A stretch of 64,000 nt of DNA from CAKKQX01 sp963734595 (GCA_963734595.1 CAVTHV010000014.1:603156-667155); one strand, 5' to 3'. Counted from the first letter of the stretch, positions 19,264 through 28,843 are shown. Notes: a model not told the origin generated them from the letters alone. Made by a program: numbers and translations.

Positions 19264-21195
19264 TCAAATCTCCATGCGCGTTCCGAGCTCCACCACCTGG
19301 TTGGTCGGGATCCTGAAAAAGTCCGTGACGCTGCCCGCGTTGCGGGCCATCGCCGCAAAGATGCGGTCGCGCCAGCGCGCCAGCACGCTTTTCGCGCGCG
19401 CGGAGGGCACGATCTTCTCGCGCGACATGAAATAAGACACCTCCTGCGGTTCGATCTGCAGGCCGGCGGGGCCGCACAGCTCCAGTGCGGCGCCGACATC
19501 GGGCTCGTTCATGAAGCCGTAGCGCACCATTACGCGCCAGCAACAGTGACCGAGTTTTTCGCAACTGACACGGTCCTCAAACGATATCCATGGCACATCG
19601 TGAAATTCCACCGTCAGGAAAACGTTGCGCTCGTGCAGCGCCTTGTAGTGCTTGAGACTGTGCAGCAGCGCGTGCGGGGTCGCGTCCGGCGTCGAGGTGA
19701 GAAACACCGCAGTGCCCGGCACCCGCTGCGGCGGCGCCAGGAACAGCGACTCGAGAAACGGGCCCAGTGGTATTGACGACGACTGCAGCACTTGCAGCAG
19801 CTTGATGCGTCCGCGCCGCCAGATCACCATCACGCTGAAAACCGTCGCGCCGAGGAGCAGCGGAAACCAGCCACCGTCGAACACCTTGTGCATTGTGGCG
19901 GCGAAAAAGGTTGCATCCACCAGCATGAAGAATCCGGTCGCGAGCAGGCACAGCCACAGCGGATATTTCCAGCCGTAGCGGATGACGAAGAACGTGAGGA
20001 ACGTTGTTGTCATCATCGTGCCCATCACGGCGACACCGTAGGCCGAGGCGAGCCGCGTCGACGAACCGAAGCCGATCACCGCAAGCGTCACCGCAACGAG
20101 CAGAATCGCATTGACCGTCGGCACGTAGATTTGCCCGATTGTCTTTGACGAAGTGTGCCGCACCGCCATGCGCGGCAGATAACCGAGCTGGATGGCCTGC
20201 TGCGTCATCGAATAGGCGCCGGAAATTGTCGCCTGCGATGCGATCACCGTGGCCGCAGTGGCGAGTCCCACCATCGGGTACAGCGCCCACCCCGGAAACG
20301 CCAGAAAAAACGGGTTTTCCAATGCCTTCGGGTCGCTGATCAGCAGCGCGCCCTGCCCGAAGTAATTCAGCACCAGTGACGGCGCGACCAGGCCGAACCA
20401 CGCGATGCGGATCGCGGATTTGCCGAAATGCCCCATGTCCGCATAAAGCGCTTCCGCGCCGGTGATGGCGAGCAACACCGACCCGAGCACGATAAACGAT
20501 GCTGCGCCGTGCGCGGTGACAAAGTGAACCGCGTAAAGCGGGTTGAGCGCGCCGAGAATTTCGGGGGTCTTCAAAATATTCCATATGCCGGAGGCGGCCA
20601 GCGCGGCGAACCACAGCGCACACACCGGTCCGAACAGCATGCCGACCACGCCGGTGCCGTGCCTCTGGATCAGGAACAGCCCGATCAGGATGCCGGTCGC
20701 GATCGGCACCACGTATGGCGTGAACAACGTAGTGCCGACCGCCAGTCCCTCCACCGCCGACAGCACGGAGATCGCCGGCGTCAGCACCGCATCGCCGTAA
20801 AACAGCGCGGCGCCGAACACGCCGATGGCGAGCAGCGCCGAACCCAGGCGTGGCCGCTCCTTGATGGCGGCAGTGGCGAGCGCGAGCAGCGCCATGATGC
20901 CGCCTTCGCCGCGGTTGCTTGCACGCAGCACCAGCGTCACGTATTTGAGGCTCACGATCAGCATCAGCGCCCAGAAGATCGCCGATACGCCGCCGAGAAT
21001 ATTGTCCGGGGTGAGCGGAATGCCGTGCGCGGGATTAAAGGTTTCCTTGACCGCGTAAAGCGGACTGGTGCCGATGTCGCCATAAACGATGCCGAGCGCA
21101 AGCAAGGCGAGAGCGGCGGTCGCCTGTTGCGGCTGTTGCGCGGGATGCTCGGACGGCAGTTCCGGATGCACGGCGGTTGCCTGTGTCGTATTCAT
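19264..21195 (-). CDS. kup: Low-affinity potassium transporter Kup
   Basis: This 643-residue inner-membrane K+:H+ symporter of the KUP/HAK family begins its membrane domain with LALGIVYGDIGTSPLYAV. It has about twelve hydrophobic segments up to residue ~470 and a C-terminal cytosolic domain. The start is the ATG at 21195; a longer frame adds 12 unconserved residues. It diverges from a KdpD/KdpE-like two-component pair, a natural regulatory pairing for potassium uptake since no kdpFABC is present here. Confidence 0.95.
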   Translation of the reverse strand: MNTTQATAVHPELPSEHPAQQPQQATAALALLALGIVYGDIGTSPLYAVKETFNPAHGIPLTPDNILGGVSAIFWALMLIVSLKYVTLVLRASNRGEGGIMALLALATAAIKERPRLGSALLAIGVFGAALFYGDAVLTPAISVLSAVEGLAVGTTLFTPYVVPIATGILIGLFLIQRHGTGVVGMLFGPVCALWFAALAASGIWNILKTPEILGALNPLYAVHFVTAHGAASFIVLGSVLLAITGAEALYADMGHFGKSAIRIAWFGLVAPSLVLNYFGQGALLISDPKALENPFFLAFPGWALYPMVGLATAATVIASQATISGAYSMTQQAIQLGYLPRMAVRHTSSKTIGQIYVPTVNAILLVAVTLAVIGFGSSTRLASAYGVAVMGTMMTTTFLTFFVIRYGWKYPLWLCLLATGFFMLVDATFFAATMHKVFDGGWFPLLLGATVFSVMVIWRRGRIKLLQVLQSSSIPLGPFLESLFLAPPQRVPGTAVFLTSTPDATPHALLHSLKHYKALHERNVFLTVEFHDVPWISFEDRVSCEKLGHCCWRVMVRYGFMNEPDVGAALELCGPAGLQIEPQEVSYFMSREKIVPSARAKSVLARWRDRIFAAMARNAGSVTDFFRIPTNQVVELGTRMEI

Positions 21196-21290
21196 AAGGC
21201 CACAGCGTAGCCCTTGCCGCTGCATTTGCACAGTCCATGCGGCAAATTTTTATGGGATTTTTACGCGCACATTGCGTTACAGTAGTCGAC

Positions 21291-22366
21291 ATGAAAAACG
21301 TGCGTTCATTGATCGGCTACATCTCGCGGTCAGCGCCGCTTTGCTGTGTACGCTGATCGGTCTCGCGATGGCGCCGCGCTTCGATGTCGTCAACATCGCG
21401 ATGGTGTACATGTTCGCCGTAGTCATGATCGCGCTGTACTTCGACCGTGGCGCAGCAATTGCGGGTTCCATTCTCTGTGTGACCGCTTTCGATTTCATGT
21501 TCGTGCCGCCGCAAGGCACCTTTACCGTCGACGATGCGCAGTACCTGCTCACATTCATCATCATATTGTCGGTCGCCCTGCTTATATCCGGCCTCAAAGA
21601 CAGCCGGCGCCGGCAGGCCGAAGCGCAGGCCGCGCTTGCCATCGAGGCCGAAACCGAGCGCATACGCAGTTCCCTGCTTGCTTCGATTTCGCACGACCTG
21701 CGCACGCCGCTCGCGGTGATGGCGGGCGCCTCCTCCAGCCTTGCTGAAGGCGGCGAGCGGCTCCCGCCCGAGGAGCGCACCGCGCTCGCGCAGAGTATCT
21801 ACGACCAGGCGCGCAACATGTCCGAGCAGGTGGCCAAGGTGCTGCAGATGACGCGCCTTGAAACCGGCGCGATCAAACTCGAGCGCGACTGGGTGGCGAT
21901 CACCGAAATCGCGGGTTCGGTACTGAAGCGACTGGCGGATCGCCTGGCAGGCCATCGTCTGGTGGTGTCTTTCCCGGCCGACCTGCCGCTCGTGCGCGCG
22001 GACGCGACGCTGATCGACCAGGCGCTTGCCAATCTGGTCGAGAACGCAGCGCGTCACACGCCATCGGGCACGGTGGTGCAAGTGCGGGCCGAGCGCCGTG
22101 CCAGCGATCTGGTCGTCTCGGTCGAGGATTTCGGTCCAGGCATCGACGATCGCGAGATGGAGCGGGTGTTCGCCAAGTTCCAACACGGCAACAGCGAAGG
22201 CACGGGCGGTGGCGTCGGTCTCGGACTCGCGATCTGCCGCTCGATCGTGCGGCTGCACGGAGGCAAGGTCTGGGCCGAGAAAGTCCCGGGCGGCGGTTCC
22301 GCGTTTCGCTTTACGCTGCCGATCGAAGAGCCGCCGCGCCCGCCAACGGAAACCGAGGCGACGTGA
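21291..22366 (+). CDS. Short KdpD-like sensor histidine kinase, probable frameshift near the start
   Basis: This inner-membrane kinase has a DUF4118 four-helix segment (LAMAPRFDVVNIAMVYMFAV, VLPP-type loop FVPPQGTFTV), a HisKA box SISHDLRTPLAVM and HATPase motifs (NLVENAARHTP, GVGLGLAICRS). It lacks the N-terminal KdpD sensor and Usp-like domains and the GAF domain. The ATG at 21291 opens one frame and the conserved helix begins in another. One missing C near nt 21323 would join them into a natural N-terminus. It ends 1 nt before kdpE. Potassium or ionic stress is the likely cue by homology and by its position opposite kup. Confidence 0.85.
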
Positions 22367-22367
22367 C

Positions 22368-23063
22368 ATGGCCGAGGCGCGCGCCACCATCCTCATAGTC
22401 GAGGATGAGCCCGAGATCCGGCGGTTTCTTCGCGCCTCGCTGGCCGCGGAGGGCTACAAGGTAGTGGACGCGGCAAATGCGCGGCGGGGCTCGATCGATG
22501 CGACCACCCATAAGCCCGACCTCGCGATCATCGACCTCGGCCTGCCGGATTTCGACGGTATCGAAGTCATCCGGCGCATCCGCGAGTGGTCGTCGATGCC
22601 GATCCTGGTGTTGTCGGCACGCGTGCAGGAGCGCGCCAAGATCGACGCGCTGGATGCCGGCGCCGATGACTATATAACCAAGCCGTTCGGTGTCGGCGAA
22701 TTGCTCGCGCGCGTGCGGGTCGCGCTGCGCCATGCCGTGCGCCCCGTCGCTGGAAACGGCGTGCTGACGCTTAATGATGCCACGATCGACCTTGATGCGC
22801 GCAAGGCGACGCGCGAAGGCCGGCCAATCCACCTCACGCCGATCGAGTTCCGTCTCGTCGCATGCATGGCCAGGCATCTCGGCATGGTCGTTACCCACAA
22901 GCAACTGCTGACCGACGTGTGGGGGCCCAACCACGCGGCCGACACGCACTATCTGCGCATCTACATGAAGCAATTGCGCGACAAATTCGAGGCTGATCCG
23001 GTGCAGCCCCGCCATTTCCTGACCGAGACCGGGATCGGCTATCGACTGGTCGCGAAGGACTGA
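22368..23063 (+). CDS. kdpE: KdpE-like OmpR-family response regulator
   Basis: This 231-residue protein has a receiver domain (phospho-acceptor Asp56 in LAIIDLGLP, Lys in DDYITKPFG) and a C-terminal winged helix (LTPIEFRLVACMARHLGMVVTHKQLL). Close matching of the block ADTHYLRIYMKQLRDKFE places it with KdpE. Its partner kinase is encoded immediately upstream. It likely controls the divergent kup; this is inferred, since kdpFABC is not in the window. Confidence 0.9.
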   Translation: MAEARATILIVEDEPEIRRFLRASLAAEGYKVVDAANARRGSIDATTHKPDLAIIDLGLPDFDGIEVIRRIREWSSMPILVLSARVQERAKIDALDAGADDYITKPFGVGELLARVRVALRHAVRPVAGNGVLTLNDATIDLDARKATREGRPIHLTPIEFRLVACMARHLGMVVTHKQLLTDVWGPNHAADTHYLRIYMKQLRDKFEADPVQPRHFLTETGIGYRLVAKD

Positions 23064-23132
23064 CGCAGGGCTGCGATATCCATCTGCGAATGAGCGGGCG
23101 CCGACGTCGTGGGAATGGCCCTGGCCGTAGTC

Positions 23133-24095
23133 TCAGTCGAGATGCATGCCCGACTGCTTGATCACTTTGGCCCAGCGCGCGAGTTCCTTCTTGATGTGGG
23201 CGGTGAATTCGGCCGGCGTGCTGCCGACGGGGATGACCGCTTCATCGTTCAGGCGCTTGGTGATGTCGGGGGAATGGACGATCGCGACGACCTCTTTGCT
23301 CAGTCTGTCGATCGCGGGCTTGGGCGTCCCGGCCGGGACGACGATGCCATACCACGAGCCGGTTTCGTAGCCGGGCACGCCCGCTTCCGCCACCGTCGGT
23401 ATGTCGGGTATCGCCGGGGAGCGCCTGGCGCCGGTCATGGCAATCGCGCGCAGCTTGCCGCTTTTCACCTGCGGCAGCATGGCGACCGCGCTGCTGAACA
23501 TCAGCTGCACTTCGCCGCTGAGCAGTTCGGTCAGCGCCGGCGACAGTCCCTTGTAAGGGATATGCACGAGGTTGGTGCCGGTCATCATTTTGAACAATTC
23601 CACCGCCATGTGCGATGAGCCGCCCGCGCCGTTGGAGGCGTAGTTGATCTTGCCGGGCTCCTTTTTGGCGAGCGCGATCAGCTGTTTCACCGATGTCACC
23701 GGCAGCGACGGGTGCACCACCACCAGCAGCGGTGCCGAGGCGATGAGGCTCACTGCATCGAAATCCTTGATCGGGTCGTAGGGAAGCTTCTTGCGCAGGT
23801 TGGGATTGATGCCGTGAGTGGCGACCCCCGCGAGAAAAATGGTGTAACCGTCGGGGGCCGATTTCGCCGCCACTTCGGCGCCGATCGCGCCGCCTGCGCC
23901 CGGCCGGTTGTCGATGATCACCTGTTGCCCGGTGGCGGCGGTGAGCTTCTGCCCGATCAGCCGCGCGAGCGTGTCGTTGCCCCCGCCCGGCGGGAAGGGC
24001 ACGATGAAGCGGATCGGCTTGACCGGATAGCCTTGCGCGAATACGGCAACCGGCCATAGTGCAAACATCAGCAGTGCAAGCATGGATTTTTTCAT
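23133..24095 (-). CDS. Bug/TctC periplasmic solute receptor 1
   Basis: This intact 320-residue receptor of the tripartite tricarboxylate transport family has signal peptide MKKSMLALLMFALWPVAVFA (cleaved before QGYP). The family motifs are IRFIVPFPPGGGNDTLAR, VVVHPSLPV and VHIPYKG. Its ATG overlaps the stop of the upstream SDR gene as ATGA, so the two are cotranscribed and the SDR likely acts on the bound solute. The ligand cannot be read from sequence; Bug proteins bind small carboxylates through two ordered waters. Confidence 0.92.
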   Translation of the reverse strand: MKKSMLALLMFALWPVAVFAQGYPVKPIRFIVPFPPGGGNDTLARLIGQKLTAATGQQVIIDNRPGAGGAIGAEVAAKSAPDGYTIFLAGVATHGINPNLRKKLPYDPIKDFDAVSLIASAPLLVVVHPSLPVTSVKQLIALAKKEPGKINYASNGAGGSSHMAVELFKMMTGTNLVHIPYKGLSPALTELLSGEVQLMFSSAVAMLPQVKSGKLRAIAMTGARRSPAIPDIPTVAEAGVPGYETGSWYGIVVPAGTPKPAIDRLSKEVVAIVHSPDITKRLNDEAVIPVGSTPAEFTAHIKKELARWAKVIKQSGMHLD

Positions 24096-24865
24096 AGTAC
24101 CCCCGAAATGCCACCGTCGAGATTGATGCTGCTGCCCGTCACGTAGCTCGCGGCGTCCGAGACCAGGAACGTAATGACGTTCGCGACTTCGGCCGCTTCT
24201 CCTACCCGCCCGAGCGGGATTTCCTTCCCGGTCTTCGCGTAGTAATCGTCCGCAGTCACGCCGTCTTTCCTGATGCGCCGCTCGTGTTGTCCGGATTTGA
24301 TCTTGCCGATGCAGACCGTGTTGACCAGGATATTGTCGGCTGCGTATTCCTTCGACAGCGCCTTGGTCAGCGCGAGCCCGGCCGCGCGCGACACCGAAGT
24401 GGGCATCGACTCCGCGCCCGGCTGCTTGGCGCTCGAGATGGTGATGTTGACGATGCGGCCGCCGCCCTGTTTTTTCATGAGCGGCACGGCCAGCCGCGTG
24501 CAGCGGATCGCCCCGAACAGTTTCAATTCGAGGTCCGCGCTCCAGGTGGCGTCGTCGACTTCGAGAAATTTGCCGCGCGCCGACGTGCCGGCGTTATTGA
24601 CGAGGATGTCGAGCCGCCCGAAGCGCTCGATCACCGCTTTCATGAAGCGCTCGATATCGGCGGCTTTGCTCATGTCCGCCGCGACCGCCAGCACTTCGGC
24701 GCCGGTTTTCCTGATCTCCTCGGCGGTTTTGTCGAGCAGTTCCGCGCGCCGCGCGCAGATCGCGACTTTGGCGCCTTCCTGCGCGAGCTTGAGCGCCGTC
24801 GCTTTGCCGATGCCTTCGGTGCCGCCCGTGACGACGGCGACTTTGCCTTTCAATCCCAGATCCAC
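24092..24865 (-). CDS. SDR-family protein with altered catalytic residues
   Basis: This 257-residue Rossmann protein keeps the cofactor motif TGGTEGIG (residues 13-20) and NNAG (90-93), and ends in the usual SSINLDGG. The active-site pattern YxxxK is replaced by T156-S-V-S-R160, so the normal catalytic Tyr and Lys are missing. A FabG-like SDR subgroup with such changes is known (BKR_like_SDR_like). Function is therefore open: a divergent reductase or a non-catalytic binding protein. The GTG at 24865 follows AAGGGGG and is preferred to an ATG 39 nt upstream. It is coupled to Bug receptor 1. Confidence 0.82.
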   Translation of the reverse strand: MDLGLKGKVAVVTGGTEGIGKATALKLAQEGAKVAICARRAELLDKTAEEIRKTGAEVLAVAADMSKAADIERFMKAVIERFGRLDILVNNAGTSARGKFLEVDDATWSADLELKLFGAIRCTRLAVPLMKKQGGGRIVNITISSAKQPGAESMPTSVSRAAGLALTKALSKEYAADNILVNTVCIGKIKSGQHERRIRKDGVTADDYYAKTGKEIPLGRVGEAAEVANVITFLVSDAASYVTGSSINLDGGISGVL

Positions 24866-24920
24866 GTTACCCCCTTGAAGAAAGCGCACGCCATTGCCAT
24901 GCACCGCGCCAGTTTACGAT

Positions 24921-24949
24921 CTAATTCGTTGTTTATAAACGATATTTAG
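24921..24949. promoter_or_regulatory. AT-rich nested palindrome upstream of the SDR/Bug operon
   Basis: A perfect 10-bp palindrome GTTTATAAAC (24931-24940) sits inside wider inverted arms (TCGTT/AACGA and CTAA/TTAG), 55-85 bp before the SDR start. It has the size and symmetry of an operator. On the minus strand it contains TAAACAACG, related to a motif seen at other operons here. The rest of the 333-bp gap (24866-25198) shows no gene. Confidence 0.4.
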
Positions 24950-25198
24950 TAGCAGCCAAACGAAGAGGGCGCGGAGCAGGCGGCTGGTTTTGTACGCGCA
25001 TTTTTCTGCTCATACGCTGCATGATTGTAACGCGAATCGGGAAGATTTTACGCGGCTGCGCGGACGCGAACAGGCTCTTACCGGCTGGCCTGAATCGTCG
25101 TAGGATAGTTTGTTACTGGGACCATGCTGCGGACCAGCCTGACAGGGTTTGCGGCAAGGATGCCCTGGATGTATGGCCGGCGCATGCGAGGTACTGTC

Positions 25199-26242
25199 AT
25201 GAACAGATACTGGGGATTGCAGCATGGCGTGCGGGGCAAGCGCGATCTGCGCTCGTCCGTGATCGCGCTTCTGGCCTGCGCAAGTTTGTCGGGTCTGCAG
25301 GCGGCGGCCCTGGCGCAGAATGTCCCGCCAGGCGCGCAACAGGTTACGGTCGACGCGCTGTCCGTGGTGAAAGTGCGCAGCAAGGCGGTTCCCGATGCCC
25401 GCAGTTCGGCCACGCTCGGCCCGCAGCGCGAAGGCACGGGTGTGGTCATCGATTCCAGCGGTCTCGTGATGACCATCGGCTATCTCGTGCTCGAAGCCGA
25501 AAACGTCGAATTGTCCACGGCGGACGGCAAGGTTTTTCCAGCGACGGTCTTCGCTTACGACAACGCGACCGGCCTCGGATTGCTGAAGTCGCTGACGCCA
25601 TTGCCCGTCAAACCCGTCGACATCGGCCAGTCCGAGAGCGCCAGGGAGCGCGAGCTGGTGCTGATCGTCGGTTTCGACGGCGTGGCGCCGGCCTATATCG
25701 TGTCGAAACGCCGGTTCGTGGGCAATTGGGAGTACATGCTCGACGAGGCGATCTACACCGCGCCGGCGACCGTCAACTGGAGCGGAGCCGCGTTGTTGAG
25801 CCGTGAAGGCAAGCTGCTCGGCATCGGTTCGCTGGCGGTCGGCGACGCCATGGGCGCGAGCATCAAGATTGCCGGCAACATGTTCGTGCCGATCGACGTG
25901 ATCAAACCCGTGCTGGGGGATTTCATCGCGAACGGCAGATCGACGTTGCCGCCGCGGCCGTGGCTCGGCGTCAACACCCAGGAAGTGCAGGGCAACCTGA
26001 TCGTGACGCGGGTGTCGCCGGAGAGCCCCGCCGAGGACGCCGGGCTGAGGGCCGGTGACGTCATCGTCGGCATCGGCGGGCAGCCGATCAGGGGCCAGGC
26101 TGATTTTTACACCAGGCTGTGGGCGAGCGGCGCGGCCGGCGTCGAGATCGCGGTCGACGTGCTCAAGGGCAACCACATCGGCAACTACAAGATCAAGTCG
26201 ATCGACCGCAACCGGTATTTCCGGCCGACGCCGGTGTATTGA
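25199..26242 (+). CDS. HtrA/DegP-like protein with degenerate protease triad plus PDZ domain
   Basis: This 347-residue protein has a signal sequence (about residues 19-40), a trypsin-like domain (about 75-245) and one PDZ domain (about 253-325, containing AEDAGLRAGDVIVGIGG). Against HtrA, GTGVVIDSSGLVMT aligns, but the His of the NNHVV motif is Tyr95 and the TDL Asp is Gly125. Ser195 in NWSGAAL remains but the oxyanion GNSGG is altered. It is thus probably not a protease and may bind peptides or act as a scaffold or chaperone in the periplasm. The start has GAGG 7 nt upstream. It lies alone between divergent and convergent genes. Confidence 0.82.
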   Translation: MNRYWGLQHGVRGKRDLRSSVIALLACASLSGLQAAALAQNVPPGAQQVTVDALSVVKVRSKAVPDARSSATLGPQREGTGVVIDSSGLVMTIGYLVLEAENVELSTADGKVFPATVFAYDNATGLGLLKSLTPLPVKPVDIGQSESARERELVLIVGFDGVAPAYIVSKRRFVGNWEYMLDEAIYTAPATVNWSGAALLSREGKLLGIGSLAVGDAMGASIKIAGNMFVPIDVIKPVLGDFIANGRSTLPPRPWLGVNTQEVQGNLIVTRVSPESPAEDAGLRAGDVIVGIGGQPIRGQADFYTRLWASGAAGVEIAVDVLKGNHIGNYKIKSIDRNRYFRPTPVY

Positions 26243-26244
26243 AT

Positions 26245-26341
26245 CAAGGGATGAGGGCTGGGGATAAGGGCTAGGGATGAAGGATGAGGGCACTCAGCAC
26301 TCAACCTCAGACCCTAGCTCCCATCACTCTCCACTGCCCTT
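26245..26341. repeat. Inverted-iteron element, GGGATGA/CTAGGG family
   Basis: The left arm (26245-26289) is a run of GGGATGAGGGCT-like units. The right part (26305-26341) has the complement (ACCCTAGCTCCC). ACTCAGC/ACTCAAC units fill the core. It separates two convergent genes and ends at the acyl-CoA dehydrogenase stop. Confidence 0.5.
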
Positions 26342-27506
26342 AAAACGTTCCCATTCCGAGCACCCCGGTCGCGAGATCCATCTGCTCGACCAGTTTTTTC
26401 CCGACGAGATTGCGCAGGGTCTCGGTGGTGCCGCCGCCGAGGCTGCCGTAGCGCGTGCCGCGGAAAAAGCGCGACACCGCGAATTCGTCGGTGAAGCCGT
26501 AGCCGCCGTGGATCTGGATCGCGTCGCTGGTGACGCGGATGCTCATCTCGTTGGTATAGATCTTCGCCATCGCCGAGAGTGCCGGATCGGGAAACTCCCC
26601 GCCGCTCACCGCCGCGCGGTAGAGCAGGCCGCGCGCGGCTTCGATCTGGATGTACATGTCGGCAACCTTCCAGCGCAGTCCCTGAAAGTCGCCGATCTTG
26701 TGGCCGAACGCGGAACGGTCGCGCAGATAACGCACCGCTTCCTCGAGCGCGCCTTCGGCGAGCCCCAGGCAGATCGCGGGATTGAGGCAGCGCTGGGTAT
26801 TGAAGGCGGACAGCAGGCGCTTCATGCCGTTGTCGCGGATCACCAGGTTCTCGAGCGGCAGCTCGACGTCGTCGAACACCACTTCCGACAGATATTCGCC
26901 GCCCATGGTGTGAAAGCTCGCCTTGGCGGAAAGCCCCGGGGCACCGCCCGGCACCAGCACGCAGCCGATGCCTGCCGCGCCCGCCACGCCGCCCACCCGC
27001 GTGAACACCACGAACATCTCGGCGATGTCCGCGCGGGAGATCAGCGTCTTCACGCCCTTCAGGATGACGCGGTCACCCCGGATCTCGCAGTTGGTCCTGT
27101 AATTCGGCACGTCGGTGCCGGCGTCGGGCTCGGTCATGCAGATGGCGAGCATCGCCTCGCCGGTTGCCACGCGCGGCAGGATGCGCTGTTTGATCGATTC
27201 CGGCGCGTAGGCGGCGATGATGCGGGTCTGCGTCCCGACTTCGCCCAGCGTCGCCATCGCCGTGACGTAACACACCTTGCCGATTTCCTCCAGCACCAGC
27301 ACCGTGTCGAGGATGCCCAGGCCCGAGCCGCCGTATTGCTGCGGCACCGCCATGCCGAGCACGCCGATCTCGGCCAGCCGCCGCATGTTTTCCGCCGGCC
27401 AGGTGCCATCGAGGTATTTGATCGCCCGCGGCGCGAATTCCTTCTGGCACACGCGGCGCACCGTGTCGACAAAGGCGCGCTGTTCGTCCGAGATCGTGAA
27501 GTCCAT
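26340..27506 (-). CDS. Acyl-CoA dehydrogenase family protein
   Basis: This 388-residue FAD-dependent acyl-CoA dehydrogenase oxidises acyl-CoA to enoyl-CoA and passes electrons to ETF. It has the N-terminal helical domain, the FAD-binding strand AICMTEPDAGTDV and the C-terminal QIHGGYGFTDEFAVSRFFR. The expected base region is GGGTTETLRN, where Glu is present. The start is the ATG at 27506 (MDFTISDEQ); an upstream in-frame extension is iteron repeat and not protein-like. The substrate is unknown; aromatic or branched acyl-CoA are both possible in this catabolic context. Confidence 0.92.
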   Translation of the reverse strand: MDFTISDEQRAFVDTVRRVCQKEFAPRAIKYLDGTWPAENMRRLAEIGVLGMAVPQQYGGSGLGILDTVLVLEEIGKVCYVTAMATLGEVGTQTRIIAAYAPESIKQRILPRVATGEAMLAICMTEPDAGTDVPNYRTNCEIRGDRVILKGVKTLISRADIAEMFVVFTRVGGVAGAAGIGCVLVPGGAPGLSAKASFHTMGGEYLSEVVFDDVELPLENLVIRDNGMKRLLSAFNTQRCLNPAICLGLAEGALEEAVRYLRDRSAFGHKIGDFQGLRWKVADMYIQIEAARGLLYRAAVSGGEFPDPALSAMAKIYTNEMSIRVTSDAIQIHGGYGFTDEFAVSRFFRGTRYGSLGGGTTETLRNLVGKKLVEQMDLATGVLGMGTF

Positions 27507-27520
27507 GAAAACCCGTGTAA

Positions 27521-27621
27521 TGGTGAATCGTGAATGGTAAATGGTAAGTGGTAAGTGGTGAAACGCGGGAAACCCGGCGAAATCAGCCGGCCCATTCACG
27601 TTTCACGATTTACGTTTCACC
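27521..27621. repeat. Inverted-iteron element, GTGAATGGTAA family
   Basis: The left arm (27521-27565) is built from GTGAATCGTGAATGGTAA-like units. The right arm (27594-27621) is the inverted CACGTTTCACGATTTACG run. The core is a small GC-rich hairpin. It lies upstream of the acyl-CoA dehydrogenase and could form a stem of 25 bp or more. Confidence 0.6.
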
Positions 27622-27771
27622 GACGCCAATGCCAGTACGGCGAATAGCGGTAAGTATAGGCCGCGGGCGGAACGCGCATCAAACCTTATTCCACCATTTG
27701 ACGCTCCAGGACCCATCACCTAGACTTCCACCCTCTGCTTTTGAAAATTCTTATCGATCAACGGGGAATTC

Positions 27772-28695
27772 ATGGATCAACCGCAAGCCAACGCCGCCAT
27801 TTCCGGCCACGAACACTGGACGAAAAAAGGCGATATCAAGCTCTTTTTATGGGAAAAATTCGCCGGCAGCCCGGGCGGAAAAAAAGGCACGGTGCTGTTC
27901 GTGCACGGCTCGTCGATGGCCTCTCAGCCCACCTTCGATCTGCAGGTGCCGGGCCGGCCGTACTCGTCGGTGATGGATTTCTTCGCCGCGCTCGGCTATG
28001 ACACCTGGTGCGTCGACATGGAAGGCTACGGCCGCTCCGACAAGCACCGCAGCATCAGCTATGACATCGCCAACGGCGCCGACGATCTCGCCGCCGCAAC
28101 CGACTACATCATCAAAACGCGCGGCGTGAAGCAGTTTCTGGTGTACGGCATTTCCTCGGGCGCGCTGCGCGCCGCCCTGTTCGCGCAGCGCCATCCCGAG
28201 CGCGTACAGCGGCTGGCGCTCGACGCCTTCGTGTGGACCGGGGAGGGCAGCCCGACGCTCGAGGAGCGGCGCAAGAAACTGCCGCAATGGCAGAGCATGA
28301 GCCGCCGCCCGATCGACCGCGCGTTCGTGCACAGCATTTTCAACCGCGACCATCCGGGTTGCGCCGAGGAAAAGGTGGTCGAGGCTTTCGCCGATGCGAT
28401 TCTCGCGCTCGACGACTCGGTGCCGACGGGTACCTACGTCGACATGTGCTCGAAGCTGCCGGTGGTCGATCCGCAGAAAATCACGGCGCCGACCGTCGTG
28501 ATGCGCGGCGAGTTCGACGGCATCGCCGGCTTTGACGATTTGCTGGAATTCTTCAAGCGCCTGCCGAATCCCGACAAGCAGTTTTCGGTGATGGCCGGCA
28601 TCTCGCATGCGAGTTTCCAGCAGATCAATTATCTGATGGTGTACCACATCCTGCATTCATTTTTTGCCCAGCCCGAGCCCATCTATCGCGGGTAA
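27772..28695 (+). CDS. Alpha/beta hydrolase
   Basis: This 307-residue alpha/beta hydrolase has an oxyanion strand LFVHGSSMAS, nucleophile elbow VYGISSGALR (GxSxG), acid residue in RGEFDGIAG and histidine in AGISHASF. The strand order and spacing are complete. Such enzymes cleave esters, lactones or C-C bonds; nothing specifies the substrate. GGGGAA precedes the ATG. It lies 148 nt upstream of Bug receptor 2, consistent with a transport-plus-hydrolysis module. Confidence 0.88.
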   Translation: MDQPQANAAISGHEHWTKKGDIKLFLWEKFAGSPGGKKGTVLFVHGSSMASQPTFDLQVPGRPYSSVMDFFAALGYDTWCVDMEGYGRSDKHRSISYDIANGADDLAAATDYIIKTRGVKQFLVYGISSGALRAALFAQRHPERVQRLALDAFVWTGEGSPTLEERRKKLPQWQSMSRRPIDRAFVHSIFNRDHPGCAEEKVVEAFADAILALDDSVPTGTYVDMCSKLPVVDPQKITAPTVVMRGEFDGIAGFDDLLEFFKRLPNPDKQFSVMAGISHASFQQINYLMVYHILHSFFAQPEPIYRG

Positions 28696-28843
28696 CCGCG
28701 CCGGAGGCATGGATATTTGCAGCGAGTTGCAGGCAGGCGCGGCCATTGCGCCGGAAAGAGGCGCGGGAATCACGGGGTTGCCGAACCACCGGTACTTGCT
28801 GTTATCATAGGGGCAGCGCAGGTAATTACAATAAGGAGGAGTC

